Position numbers and translations under genes: made by a program. From assembly GCA_030063045.1 (NCBI GenBank), contig JAQSEB010000003.1, positions 124,001-188,000 on the forward strand: a DNA stretch of 64,000 nt, read 5' to 3'. Below, piece after piece: positions 48,404-58,440 of the stretch. Below the pieces are notes generated by a model. It was given only the letters and a program-made list of their open reading frames with translations, searched no databases and was not told the origin of the DNA. Source of the DNA: Pratylenchus scribneri (Eukaryota > Nematoda > Chromadorea > Rhabditida > Pratylenchidae). Numbering within the stretch: position 1 is the stretch's first letter; every line of letters starts with the position of its first letter.

Positions 48404-49684
48404 ATGGATAAAAATAACAACAAACAAAGAATTGGAATGGATGAGTATTGTGCCGAACAAATTGTTGGAACTTCAAATGAAAATGCAGAAGGAACGCAGG
48501 AAATGGTTAAATTTAGTGAATTCTTATTCTTTAACTCCATTTCAATCATTTTAGTCATCTTCTTCAATGAACAACAAAAATGCATCTGAGGAAATTGAGA
48601 ACAAGGAACGGAAATCAACCAAGAGAAGGTTTGCAAAATAGTCATTCATTAAATATACTAATTTATTTGGATAGGATTAATTTCGTTAATTGGTTCCTGG
48701 ATTCATTGGATTGGTTCAAACGACCGGAATTGGCACAATCTTAATTGCCCACTTCTTCATTAAGATTCAAACAATATTGTTGGCCAAAATTGCATGGAAA
48801 CAAAGTGAAATCGCGCATTGTTCGGGAATTGACAATTTCACCAAGGCTGGATGATGAAGGCAATTGGCAGACCATTCTGGAACAACAACATTCTTCCGAT
48901 TCCATTTTACATCAAACCACCCGAATACATCATTGGATTTGAGAAAATCAATTTCCGGTAATATTTTGCATCTAAATTTGGAATAATTCGAACCAATTTT
49001 AGGTTTATTGACGATCGGGCATTGCAATTTGTGCAGAACATTCTTCCATTGCTCAATGAGGTCAAAATACAATTTCGTCATGATTATTTGGCCTATGATG
49101 TACAAATTAGCCCAATTAAACGTCTGATGGAAATGTTGGCCCCAAAAACAAAATTGGAAATTCGTGAAAATCATTTTAACAAATTCAACCGGCAATTTCC
49201 CGACTTCATTCTTGGCCTTCAATCAATTTATCTTGATGGGATGTCTATACAAACTGACATGGATTTGATTGTGAAATGGTTGACTACACCAATGGAAGAT
49301 GGAAAGCCGAAAATGCTCGAAATATATGGCGTTTATTATTCAAATGCAAAGGCCTTAATTAATCGTGTCAAGACGGTAAGCAATGGGAAAATGTATTGAT
49401 AGTTTTTCTATTTCTATTTTAAGGAATTTATCCATTCAACTAAACCGGCCAATTTTATCATTTTTATGCATTGCCGATTATTTGGTTTTGAAGTGAGGCT
49501 GATGAGGGAAGCATATTTCAAAACAGAGAATGAAGCAACGGAGGAAATGCTCGAATTACAGCAGGAAGAGCCAAAAAAATATTTCCTTGTTCGCCACAAA
49601 AATGACACCGAAACAACAGCAAAAGTCGATGATTTGGAGAAACAATTTGAGCGAAAAGAGGAAACATTGATTGAGATTATGTGA
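48404..49684 (+). pseudogene. Broken paralogue of the F-box-like family gene
   Basis: Collinear with 34488-32955: start MDKNNNKQRIGMDEYCAEQI, then LDWFKRPELAQS followed by an in-frame TAA (48742-48744), LPTSSLRFKQYCWPKLHG, and a frame change near 48880 (TILE, then IPFYIKPPEYIIGFEKINF in another frame). After an intron come FVQNILPLLNEVKIQFRHDY, KRLMEMLAPK, KWLTTPMEDGKPKMLEIYG and AKALINRVKT, then a last exon ending PKKYFLVRHKND and TLIEIM. The 3' two exons are intact and could still be translated. One stop and one shift make the full protein impossible without editing or mis-assembly. Confidence 0.7.
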
Positions 49685-49934
49685 GAATGATAAAAATTGA
49701 ATGTTATTTTATTGTTTATTTCACCCCGATTTTGAATGAATGAATAATTTATCAGAATAAATAATTCCAATTTAATTGCATTGCAAATCTCCAAATTTTA
49801 TTTGACTTCCATGGGTATTCTACAAATAAATTCTAATCATAAATTGTTTAAAATTATTTATAGTATTAATGGATTTGATTTTATTTCCATAGTTTTTTAA
49901 TGCTTTTATTTAAATTAGAAAACAAAAAATTCCA

Positions 49935-52266
49935 TCAAATACAAGGTGTAATGAATTCATCATTTTTTCCGCCGGTTTGCCTCCTTTTCTTCTTCTCCCC
50001 CTTCCTTTTCTCTTCCTCCTCCTTTTGCTTGGCCAAAAATTCGGCTGGCACGGAGAATTGGTTGTTGCATTTGGACCATTCATAAAAATTTAAATCGTCG
50101 TCTTCACCTTGGACCAACTTTTCCAATTCGTACCTGAAATAATTTTTAAATTTTTCGTAATTTTCATTAAAAATTGGACCAACTTTTGACGCAAATTCTC
50201 CTCAATAATGTGGAATGTAATTTGCTTGCCAAATTGCATTGTGCACCAACCGCCTCTGTCGAAGATGACATCCCTTTTCTTCCTTTTTGGTTTCTCATTT
50301 TCGCTCTGGAAATTTGCAAAGGATTAATAAAAAAATTTTCGACTTTTGTTTGGTATTTTTTATTAGTTTTATTTGGATCCGTCCATTCAAAATACAGGAA
50401 CCCCAAAATTTCTACAAAGAAAAATTTTTGACATTTTCTAACCTAGAAAATTTTTGAAATTTTTAACCTAGAAAAATTTTGAAATTTTTGACCTAGAAAA
50501 TTTAGAAATTTTTAACCTAAAAATTTTTGAAATTTTCTAGCCTAGAAAAGTTTTGAAATTTTCTAGCTTGAAACGTAACCCAAAAGCTAACAATAAGACC
50601 CTTCCTTCTGAGAGTAAAACCCTTAAAATTGGTTTTAAATTTTTCTCTATAAAGATTTTGGAATTTAATATTTAAAGATATTGGATTAAGTCTAAAATTT
50701 GAAAAACCAAAAATTTTTCGACATTTTTAAACCTCAAAATCGAAATTCCGCTTGATGAATGCCCGGACATTTTGTTCCAACGTTTTGGCATGCCGCCCAT
50801 TGTGAGGACTACAAATTATGGTGACCGGATCTTCAGTGGATTGTGCCTCCTCTCCTTCTTCACTTTCCTTAAAATTTACAATTAAAATGAGTTTTGAGTT
50901 TTTTAAATTAATTAAATGGTTATAACAGTTCAACATTTTATCCTAAAATCCCAATAGAACAAATCGATAGATCTCTTTGAGACTCATCGATTGATAATGA
51001 TTCGGCCAAGGTTTAACCAATTTTAAATTAGTTTTGAATCAAAAACCGAAAGATGGTTTAAACGGTTTAATAACCTAAATTTTGACCAAACCATGACAAA
51101 TTATATACCAATCGAAGCGTATTGACGAGATCTATCGATTGGCTATAAGGTTTGGGTGTCTAGGAGGACAAACCATTGAACCACTATTAATCTTTTCGTC
51201 GTTTTCAATGTTTTATTTTACCAAATTAAATATTCCCATAAAAAATTTTGGTAAATATAACATACATGGGCAAGGGGGGGGGGGATCACTTGGAACATTG
51301 CGAAGTGCGAAGTGGGGGGAGGGTCCAAAAAATTTTTTTTGCAAAGTCCCTTTTTTGTATTTTGCGCCGCAGGCGAAAATTTTGGTCAAAAATTGCCGCG
51401 CAACGGCTAAAAATTGACTTCGCAAGTGAAAACTTGGCCAAAAATGGCCGCGCAGCGAAAAATTTTGGTTAAAAAAAACCGCGCAACGGCTAAAAATTGA
51501 CTTCGCAAGGGAAAATTTGGCCAAAAATGGCCGCGCAGCGAAAAATTTTGGTCAAAAATTGCCGCGCAACGGCTAAAAATTGACTTCGCAAGGGAAAATT
51601 TGGCCAAAAATGGCCGCGCAGCGAAAAATTTTGGTCAAGATTGCCTCTGCGACTTCGCACCCCCTGCCCCTAACACCCACTTCGCACCTTCATCACCCCC
51701 CACCTGCGAAGTCCACCCCGGTACCCGCCCCCGATTGCGGCGTGGTGGGGGGGATGACCCCCTTGCCCATGTGTGAAATATAAACGAAAATAACTAACTT
51801 TTTGTGCTTTCGGTTGCCGATATGTGGAAATGTCCTTGGCCTGTTGATCCTTCAAAACCATCAAAAATTCGTCGACAGTCAACGCCCAAATTGGCCGTTT
51901 CACCAAATCTTAATGAAATTTTTTAGTATTAAAAAAATAATTTACGGGTGAACCTCTCCTCAAATACGGCTCAATTTGGGCCACCATCGGTGCTTCCACT
52001 CCCTCCTCCTCCATCTCAATGTATTCCAACACTTCCACCTCGGGGTCTAGGTCTCGGTCCAGCTTAAAAAATTTTTTCAAAATTAAAAATTTTTCAAAAA
52101 ATTTTTTCCATACAATTTTTGACTCTTTCCAGTCATTTTCCTCTTTCATTGTTTGCGCCGTCGTTCCACTCAATTGTTGGCAAAATTGTCGATGCCAAAG
52201 GAAATTATTGCCCAAATTTTGACGGCAAATGGAAGAAAAATGCCGAATGAAGAGGGAATAACGCAT
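49935..52266 (-). CDS. MALSU1: Mitochondrial ribosome silencing/assembly factor (RsfS/MALSU1)
   Basis: RsfS-family protein that binds bL14m on the large mitoribosomal subunit. Start at 52266 gives an Arg-rich mitochondrial leader (MRYSLFIRHFSSICRQNLGN) and an acidic segment (EVLEYIEMEEEGVEAP). Then PIWALTVDEFLMVLKDQQAK (51890), ESEEGEEAQ...VTIICSPHNGRHAKTLEQNV (50878-50735), DRGGWCTMQFGKQITFHIIE (50260) and YELEKLVQGEDDD (50130). The order VDEF..DI, HAKTL, W...FG...HI, YELEKL equals that of the RsfS fold. The C-terminus is Lys/Glu-rich (EEEEKRKGEKKKRR); stop at 49935. A hAT-like MITE sits in one intron. PPIL3 on the same strand ends 152 bp upstream. Confidence 0.8.
50430..50600. repeat. Degenerate AACCTAGAAAATTTTTGAAA repeat
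   Basis: About six copies of CTAGAAAATTTTTGAAATTT of 25-30 bp, in a MALSU1 intron. Confidence 0.75.
51261..51775. mobile_element. hAT-like MITE, CAYACATGGGC family, copy 2 (internally expanded)
   Basis: Starts CATACATGGGCAAGGGGGG and ends CCCCCTTGCCCATGTGTG, with exact octamers AAATATAA on both sides (51253-51260 and 51776-51783). Relative to the copy at 22683-23048 it is inverted and has about three tandem copies of an ~83-bp internal unit (CAACGGCTAAAAATTGACTT at 51401, 51484 and 51568). MALSU1 intron. Confidence 0.9.
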
Positions 52267-52418
52267 TTTTGTTCAATAAATCAAATTGATAATTAATTAA
52301 ATTGGAACAAAAATTGTAAAATATTCAATTGGGAAATTGCACCAAATTTTGAATTATTTACGAATTTATGGAATTTATTTATTCAAAAAATAAATTAAAA
52401 TATTTAAAATTGGGTAGA

Positions 52419-54171
52419 TCATCTTTCGGATTCGGCCTCTGCATCGGCAATTGGATTGGCATGAATGGTCACACTCCGAATGCGTTGTTCCACCACTGGC
52501 CTTAAAATTCGAACAAATTTATTGGAGAATTTTTTAAATTTAATTTATCAATAAAAATTAATTTAATTCAGATGTTTTTCAATAAAAATAATTTTTTGAT
52601 TTATTTTTTCGGTCTTTAAACCTGTATCTGGCGTCCACTTTTGTGTTTTCCAATTCTTCTAACACGTCGAAACCGTCGATTACCCTGAATGAAATGGAAA
52701 TGATTAACTTATATTTGATGGTTTATTTTAATCGGCTACGGCTATAATTTAAAGTAATGAATTTCTCCCAAAATCAATGTTCTTTTCCTAATTTCTGTGA
52801 AAAATGATGTCAATTTTTGCTTCATTAATCTACTAGTTAATTTCCTATCTCTGCTGAAAACCTGGCAAATACGGTGTGTTTGAGGTCAAGTGTTGGCTGC
52901 TTATCATAGGTGATGAAGAATTGTGAGCGATTTGTGTTCGGCCCATTGCTTGCCATCCCCAAAACACCGCGGCAATCGAACTGGAATTCATCAAAATATG
53001 GGAAAATATTTGGAATATGGGTACCAAAAATTTTCGCATAAAACATGTTTAAAATGATAAAACAATCGATAAAATGATAATATTTAACAAAATTAAGGCG
53101 CGGAAAAACCTTTTTAGTCGAAAAAAATGTTCGAAATTTTTGAAAAGTGAAGGGTCCCCCCTATTGGGTCGAAAATTGTCAAAAAAATTTTTTTGGTCAT
53201 ATTATACCCTAATCGACTCTCCTTGATGAGTAGAACACGAATCTGCAATCGGTTTCGCATAAAACACAAAAATAAAAAAGTTATGAACCAAAGAAATTCA
53301 AAAAACATTGCGCAAAGGAAATACGGATTGGAACTGCTGCGGTGGGCATTTCAGAGTGGACTCCTCCGTGTGCTCCGCCTCCGCGCGACCAGACGAGCTT
53401 GTGGCTCGCTTCGCTCGCCACAAGCTCGTCCAGTTCCCGCGCTTCGGCTACGCACACTCCGGAGTCCACTCTTACATTCCTCCGCAGTTCCAACACATTC
53501 CAGCGAGTCTAAAATGGTCCTAACTTTCTTATTTTTGTGTTTTAGGCAAAATCAAGCACTGATTCGTGTTCCGCTCATCAAGGCGCGTCGAATGAGCTAT
53601 AATATGTACAAACTAAAATTTCGAAAATTTTCAACCCATAGGGGGGACCCTTCACTTTTTCAAGATTTTTTGAAAAAATCGGTTAAATGGCCTGAAACCT
53701 TTTTTCCGCGCCCTAAAATTACCTATAACACTGATCTAATACACAAACATACAGTTTTAAACATGTTTTATGAGAAAACTTTTGGTACCCATATTCCAAA
53801 TATTTACCATATGTCCATTTTTATTAAACCCGATTTAACCTTGACATCCTCGTGCAACTCATCCTCAAAAGGAGCGCCAAAAATTGATTGACCGGCTGTG
53901 CCTTTGTTCTTAAATGGAAAAATTTAAAAATTCAATTAAAATTATTTAAAACCGTTGGATCGCCGGTCTGAACAATGAATGATTTGATGTTTCGATGGAA
54001 AATGCAATTATTGTATTGGCCACTGGCACAAAGTGCTAAGAAATTCTGGCAAAAATTAATTTTGGATTATTTTAAACTAATTTAGATGCTTACTTCGCAT
54101 GTTTTAGGGCATCGTTCGCAAAGTAGTTCAATTTTAATGTCCCCGGCTGTTGTATGCAATGTTACGGCCAT
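52419..54171 (-). CDS. PPIL3: Cyclophilin-type peptidyl-prolyl isomerase (PPIL3-like)
   Basis: Single-domain cyclophilin of the spliceosome-associated PPIL3 class. Start at 54171 ([20 protein letters not shown]). Exons continue [94 protein letters not shown] and [18 protein letters not shown]; stop at 52419. The catalytic FHR and QFF motifs are present. The usual NTNGSQFF reads NTNRSQFF. The C-terminus is short and acidic. The intron between EDV and FDCRG is almost wholly a palindrome (53004-53808). It is the middle gene of three closely spaced minus-strand genes. Confidence 0.93.
53004..53808. repeat. ~800-bp palindromic element filling a PPIL3 intron
   Basis: Left AAATATTTGGAATATGGGTA is mirrored by TACCCATATTCCAAATATTT at 53788-53807. 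Nested mirrored blocks include CATAAAACATGTTT / AAACATGTTTTATG, GGCGCGGAAAAA / TTTTTTCCGCGCC and AAAAGTGAAGGGTCC / GGACCCTTCACTTTT. GACGAGCTTGTGGC meets GCCACAAGCTCGTC around the centre at about 53410. Arms are about 400 bp with modest divergence. The arms create a 232-codon frame that mirrors itself, which I do not count as a gene. Confidence 0.88.
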
Positions 54172-54490
54172 TTTTAAATGTGATTTAATAAATAACCCAA
54201 AAAATCACTCTTTATTTTATTATTTATTTTCATAAATATAAGCGAAATTTATTAAAGTGGAAATTGTTTTGATTATTAAAATGAATGTGTATGTGTAGGA
54301 ATAAATTAAAATAAGAGAAGAGAAGAATTGAACCCATATAATGCCGTTGAATGGAATCATATCACAAACACAAATAATTAAATTAGTATGGCATCTGTTG
54401 TTTAGAGGAGAGGAATAAACAAAAAAAAAATAAACATAACAACAATATATCCATCATTCATTCATCAGTGAGTGCATTTTTGGTGTTTAT

Positions 54491-56340
54491 TCAGAAAATG
54501 TCCGGACATCTTGACCAATCTCCTCTCGCTTTGCATGCCCAATATTCATTGCCGCGAATCGCATGAATCACCGAACCAATTTGCTCGTCTTGAACTTTTT
54601 TGAACCAACGTGGCCGATATTCTTCCGGTTCTAGACCTGCAAATTTAAGTTTTCATAAAATTGTTCTAAAATATTTTTACCTCTTTTCATTGTTCTTTCC
54701 GCGTCCGCCTCAGCTTTCTTTCGGGCTTTCCTTTGTTTATCTTCCAATTGACTTTTCACTTCATTTGCCTCATCCCATTCGCCATCTTCCATTAGCCTTT
54801 GATCGGGTCGGCGTCTCGAATCCGTCGGTGCAACCGAATCATCCATTTCGTTCATCTCAACTGCCAATTTGCTAAAGTTGAATCGAGTTGGGCCAACTCT
54901 GAGGAAAAAAACATTAATTTCTTTGTCAATTAAATTACTTTGGTGGATTTGCATTCCAAATTCGTCTCGGTTGCCCTGCTTCAATGCGATACTTGCGGTT
55001 TCCCTCCATTTTTTGACCAATCACCGGAGCGATATTTATGTATTGATCCCAATAACCTTCCAAGCAGAATTTCGCCTCTCCTTGTCGATTCAAAACGAGA
55101 CCTTCAACCTTAAAATGCCCGAAAATTCAAAAAAAATAATTAAAAAATTAACGTTTCTTGGTTTATTCGATGAGAAAAAACTGTATGAATGGAATTTGAC
55201 CAATGCACGTTCTCCGCTGACATGATTTATAATGTTCATCTCGCCATGGTTGTCAACTAAAAAATTTGTAAAATTAATTGCATTTTTTGGAATGACTTAC
55301 TCCACAATTTGCCGACAATGATGTTATGAACCGTTGTTGTGATCTAAATAAATCAAATAATAATAATCAAAATATGATGGAGAAAACCTTTTGAAATGTG
55401 CACATCGCCTTTCCATCTTTGAAATTGACATGAGAGAAACCGGTGGGAATAACACTGAGATATGTTCCACGAAAACGGGAGCTCAGCTAAAATAAAATTA
55501 AATATTAATTCTTAAATGAATTAAAAAAACCATAAATTCCTGATGCATAATCCAATTGACTCCTTCAGCATGTTGGGCGCACATTGGCGGATGATGGGAA
55601 ACTTGCTCGACCAAAGAACGCCAGCCAAAATCTTCTCGACGATCAAATTCAAATGTTTCACCAAGCAGTGGGTTGAATGGTTTTGTTGTTCGTTTCGAAG
55701 TGCCCGAATATGATGTGATGGCATAGGCAGCAACATAGGCCAAACGTTCGCAAATGTCCTTTTTTTCTGCGGCTCTGTCCAGTAAATAGGAATATTCAAG
55801 GTCTTCGGTGATTCGTTGTAACATTGACAATGGTTCGTTGAAATTCAACTAAACTATAAATTTTAGTTATAATTTATTTTTAATATAGCAAACCGGCAGT
55901 GGAATCTTTGTCAATTCTTTGCCAATGCTATTTTTCAATATTGCCCAAAGATTGATTCCAGACGATTCTGGTTTTGATTGTATCGTTTCACGTCTAACTT
56001 TCGGTGGTTGACCAGTTGGTTGCACAGTAGGTTGAGTATTTTCGCGATATTCAGCCAATTTCGACTAAAATGGAAATTAAAATATTCAACTTATCTATGT
56101 AAAAATTACCGGCATTTGGATATTGCATTTAGAAAAATCAAAATTTCCAACAAGCAATGCGTTCCTATTTCTTCGTTGATTGTTCTCATCATTTGAACTG
56201 CTGGATGAAGATTTGTGTGTAGAACAACCCTCGCCATTTGATTGGCTTCCTCTGGGAACTTCGAGAGTGTCAATTGCGTCGTAGAATTGATCCTCTTCAT
56301 TATCACTTTCAGGACAAAAATTTGTACTCTTCTTTGGCAT
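54491..56340 (-). CDS. OSBP: Oxysterol-binding protein-related protein, short form with FFAT-like motif
   Basis: Lipid-transfer protein of the ORP family. Start at 56340: MPKKSTNFCPESDNEEDQFY continues DAIDTLE, an FFAT-like VAP-binding motif (acidic flank, QFYDAID). The ORD domain follows: NLWAILKNSIGKELTKIPLP, FNEPLSMLQRITEDLEYSYL, KPFNPLLGETFEF, the signature EQVSHHPP, GTYLSVIPTGFSHV, VGKLWVDNHGEMNIIN, then VEGLVLNRQGEAKFCLEGYW, RRIWNANPPK, FNFSKLAVEMNEMDDSVAPT, DSRRRPDQRLMEDGEWDEAN and a last exon ending NEYWACKARGDWSRCPDIF. Stop at 54491. The C-terminal blocks match animal OSBP. No PH domain exon is seen upstream, so this is either a short isoform start or a PH-less ORP. Confidence 0.9.
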
Positions 56341-56816
56341 ATTGGCTAGTAAAAATGGATAAATTTATTTTACAGCTTTTTTTTTATCAATTATTTTATT
56401 ATTATTGATATGGAATGGAAGCTATTTAATTTTAATATTTAATTCTAAAAAAACATTTTTTTATTTTTAATTTATTTTCGCATTATTTAAAAATAAGTGT
56501 TTACAGAATAACCTAGAATTAAAATGAGATGAGAATAAAAATAATCGATTTACTTTCCATAAAATTAAATTAAATGCGATTTGACAATGAATTTGATGAG
56601 AAAAACCAGTTTAAAAGATAAATCTATGATAAATAATTTCTTGAAAAATCCATTGTAGCCACGACCAACGTTCGGGTTCCGGGCTCCGTGTCCGTGCTCC
56701 GTGTTCCGGATTTTGCATCCATCCATTGTAGCCACATGGCTACAATGGAAAATGAAACCCGGATAGAATACCCGGAGGCCCGGAACCCGGATGCATTGTA
56801 GTCCTAGTGTTTAGAA
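56341..56816. other. AT-rich region and CCCGGAACCCGGATG inverted repeat
   Basis: After about 300 bp of AT-rich sequence, 56650-56810 holds CATTGTAGCCACGACC...TTCGGGTTCCGGGC, then CATTGTAGCCACATGGCTAC and, inverted, GCCCGGAACCCGGATGCATT. It looks like a small GC-rich foldback. No exon is seen. Confidence 0.5.
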
Positions 56817-57220
56817 ATCGCAATTTCAATTACAATCAAGACTAAAAATTACAATCGCAATTACAATTTTACAATCGCAATTACAATTTTACAATCGCAA
56901 TTACAATTTTACAATCGCAATTACAATTACAATTTTAAAATCGCAATTACAATTTTACAATCGCAATTACAATTACAATTTTACAATCGCAATTACAATT
57001 ACAATTTTACAATCGCAATTACAATTACAATTTTACAATCGCAATTACAATTACAATTTTACAATCGCAATTACAATTACAATTTTACAATCGCAATTAC
57101 AATTACAATTTTACAATCGCAATTACAATTACAATTTTACAATCGCAATTACAATTACAATTTTACAATCGCAATTACAATTACAATCTAAGTTTTATAA
57201 TTACAATTACAAATTAGAAT
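56817..57220. repeat. TTACAATCGCAA minisatellite, locus 3
   Basis: About 16 units of CAATTACAATTTTACAATCG with an optional extra CAATTA (periods of about 21 and 27 bp). Ends in CTAAGTTTTATAATTACAAT, as at the other loci. Confidence 0.95.
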
Positions 57221-57341
57221 CGAAATTATAATTCAAAATTAGAAATTGGAAGAAAGAATTTGCAATTTAAAAATTAAAATGGAAAAAAGGGAATGTAACA
57301 ATTCAAATTATCTTCAAGTCTTTGATCAGTTTCATGCTTGT

Positions 57342-57689
57342 TCATAATTGTTTGTCGTATTTGCCATTTGATTCCTCCATGCACATTTGTCGTTCCAATT
57401 CTCCAAATGGATTCATTATCCTCCATCGAACCAAAGCATCCAAAATCCTCCCAAAAAGACCACAATTGACCTTGACCACACCATCCCAAACAATCTTCCA
57501 TGCTGCTGCTCCAATCCATTCAACAATTTTACGCCTCCTCCTTTCCTCCCTTCGATCGCCACATATCCGCATCATCATCAAAGCCAAAAAGCGCGCAAGA
57601 AAATAGGCAGCAGCAATCCAAAAAAAGCCGTAAAGGAGAACATCCACCCAAACCCAATTCTTCTCTTCTCGACCATCAAAAGAAGCCAC
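57342..57689 (-). CDS. Hypothetical small membrane protein, single exon
   Basis: A 115-codon frame starting MASFDGREEKNWVWVDVLLY. One strong hydrophobic segment (VDVLLYGFFWIAAAYFLARF, residues about 15-35) is followed by a dense basic/acidic patch (RREERRRRK) and an amphipathic region. I recognise no family. Plus-strand frames overlap it but are low-complexity Pro/Ser/His. Support is base composition and the membrane segment only. Confidence 0.35.
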   Translation of the reverse strand: MASFDGREEKNWVWVDVLLYGFFWIAAAYFLARFLALMMMRICGDRREERRRRKIVEWIGAAAWKIVWDGVVKVNCGLFGRILDALVRWRIMNPFGELERQMCMEESNGKYDKQL

Positions 57690-58440
57690 AGAGAATTATA
57701 CAGGAAAAGGAGTTTTAAAGGAAATAATGTTGGCTGATCGAAGATGTTTTACCACATCGAAAAGGAGAATAGAGGCAGGAACGGGCGCACATGAATAAAA
57801 AAAAGTCCTAATTCGATCTCTCGGGAATTCTTTTGATTTGCCTATTCACAATCCTTTTCTCCTCTATTAGAAGTCCCCTCTCTACTATCGAAAAATTTAT
57901 GCCAAAAATTACTATTTTAGATAAAATTAAGCCGAAATAAGCATTTTGTCTCATAAATATCAGAAAATCCCATCCGGACCGGAGGGTCTATGATATTTAT
58001 AAGCCCCAGGCTTCTAATAGAGAATTTAAGGTACTTCAATTTTTGCCAATAAATTACCACTCAAATGTCACCACATCGAAAATGAGAAGAAGGCAGGAAT
58101 GAGAAGCACACGAATAAAAGCTCCCAATCGGCTTATCGGAATTATCATTTTTGAGCCTATTACTCAATCCCTTTTCCCTTGAGAATTGTTTAAATTACTT
58201 CCAATTTTGATAGCAAATTGCCTTTAATCCCAACAAATCGGTTAAGATGGGTCGTTAGTGTTAAAGTCCCGGGTCATTCTTTTGGCAATTGCTTAACGGA
58301 CTCCGGGCCATTCTTTCGGCCATTGCTTAACATGGGACAATAGACAATCTTATGGGAAAACGATATTATATCATTCGAAAGCCCTGAATATTCTCTATAA
58401 ATTCAACTTTTTTAAATTTATTAAATTCTATCGCTGAGCT
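57690..58440. other. Intergenic region with a duplicated ~120-bp block
   Basis: ACCACATCGAAAAGGAGAAT ... AGGCAGGAACGGGCGCACAT (57750-57870) is repeated in diverged form as ACCACATCGAAAATGAGAAG ... AGGCAGGAATGAGAAGCACA (58071-58190). Between them GAAGTCCCCTC and AGGCTTCTAATAGAG are partly inverse. No coding signal. Confidence 0.5.

Noticed and set aside
53193..53891. 232-codon plus-strand frame
   Set aside because: It spans the PPIL3 intron palindrome, and its two halves mirror each other on the opposite strand, as expected from an inverted repeat.
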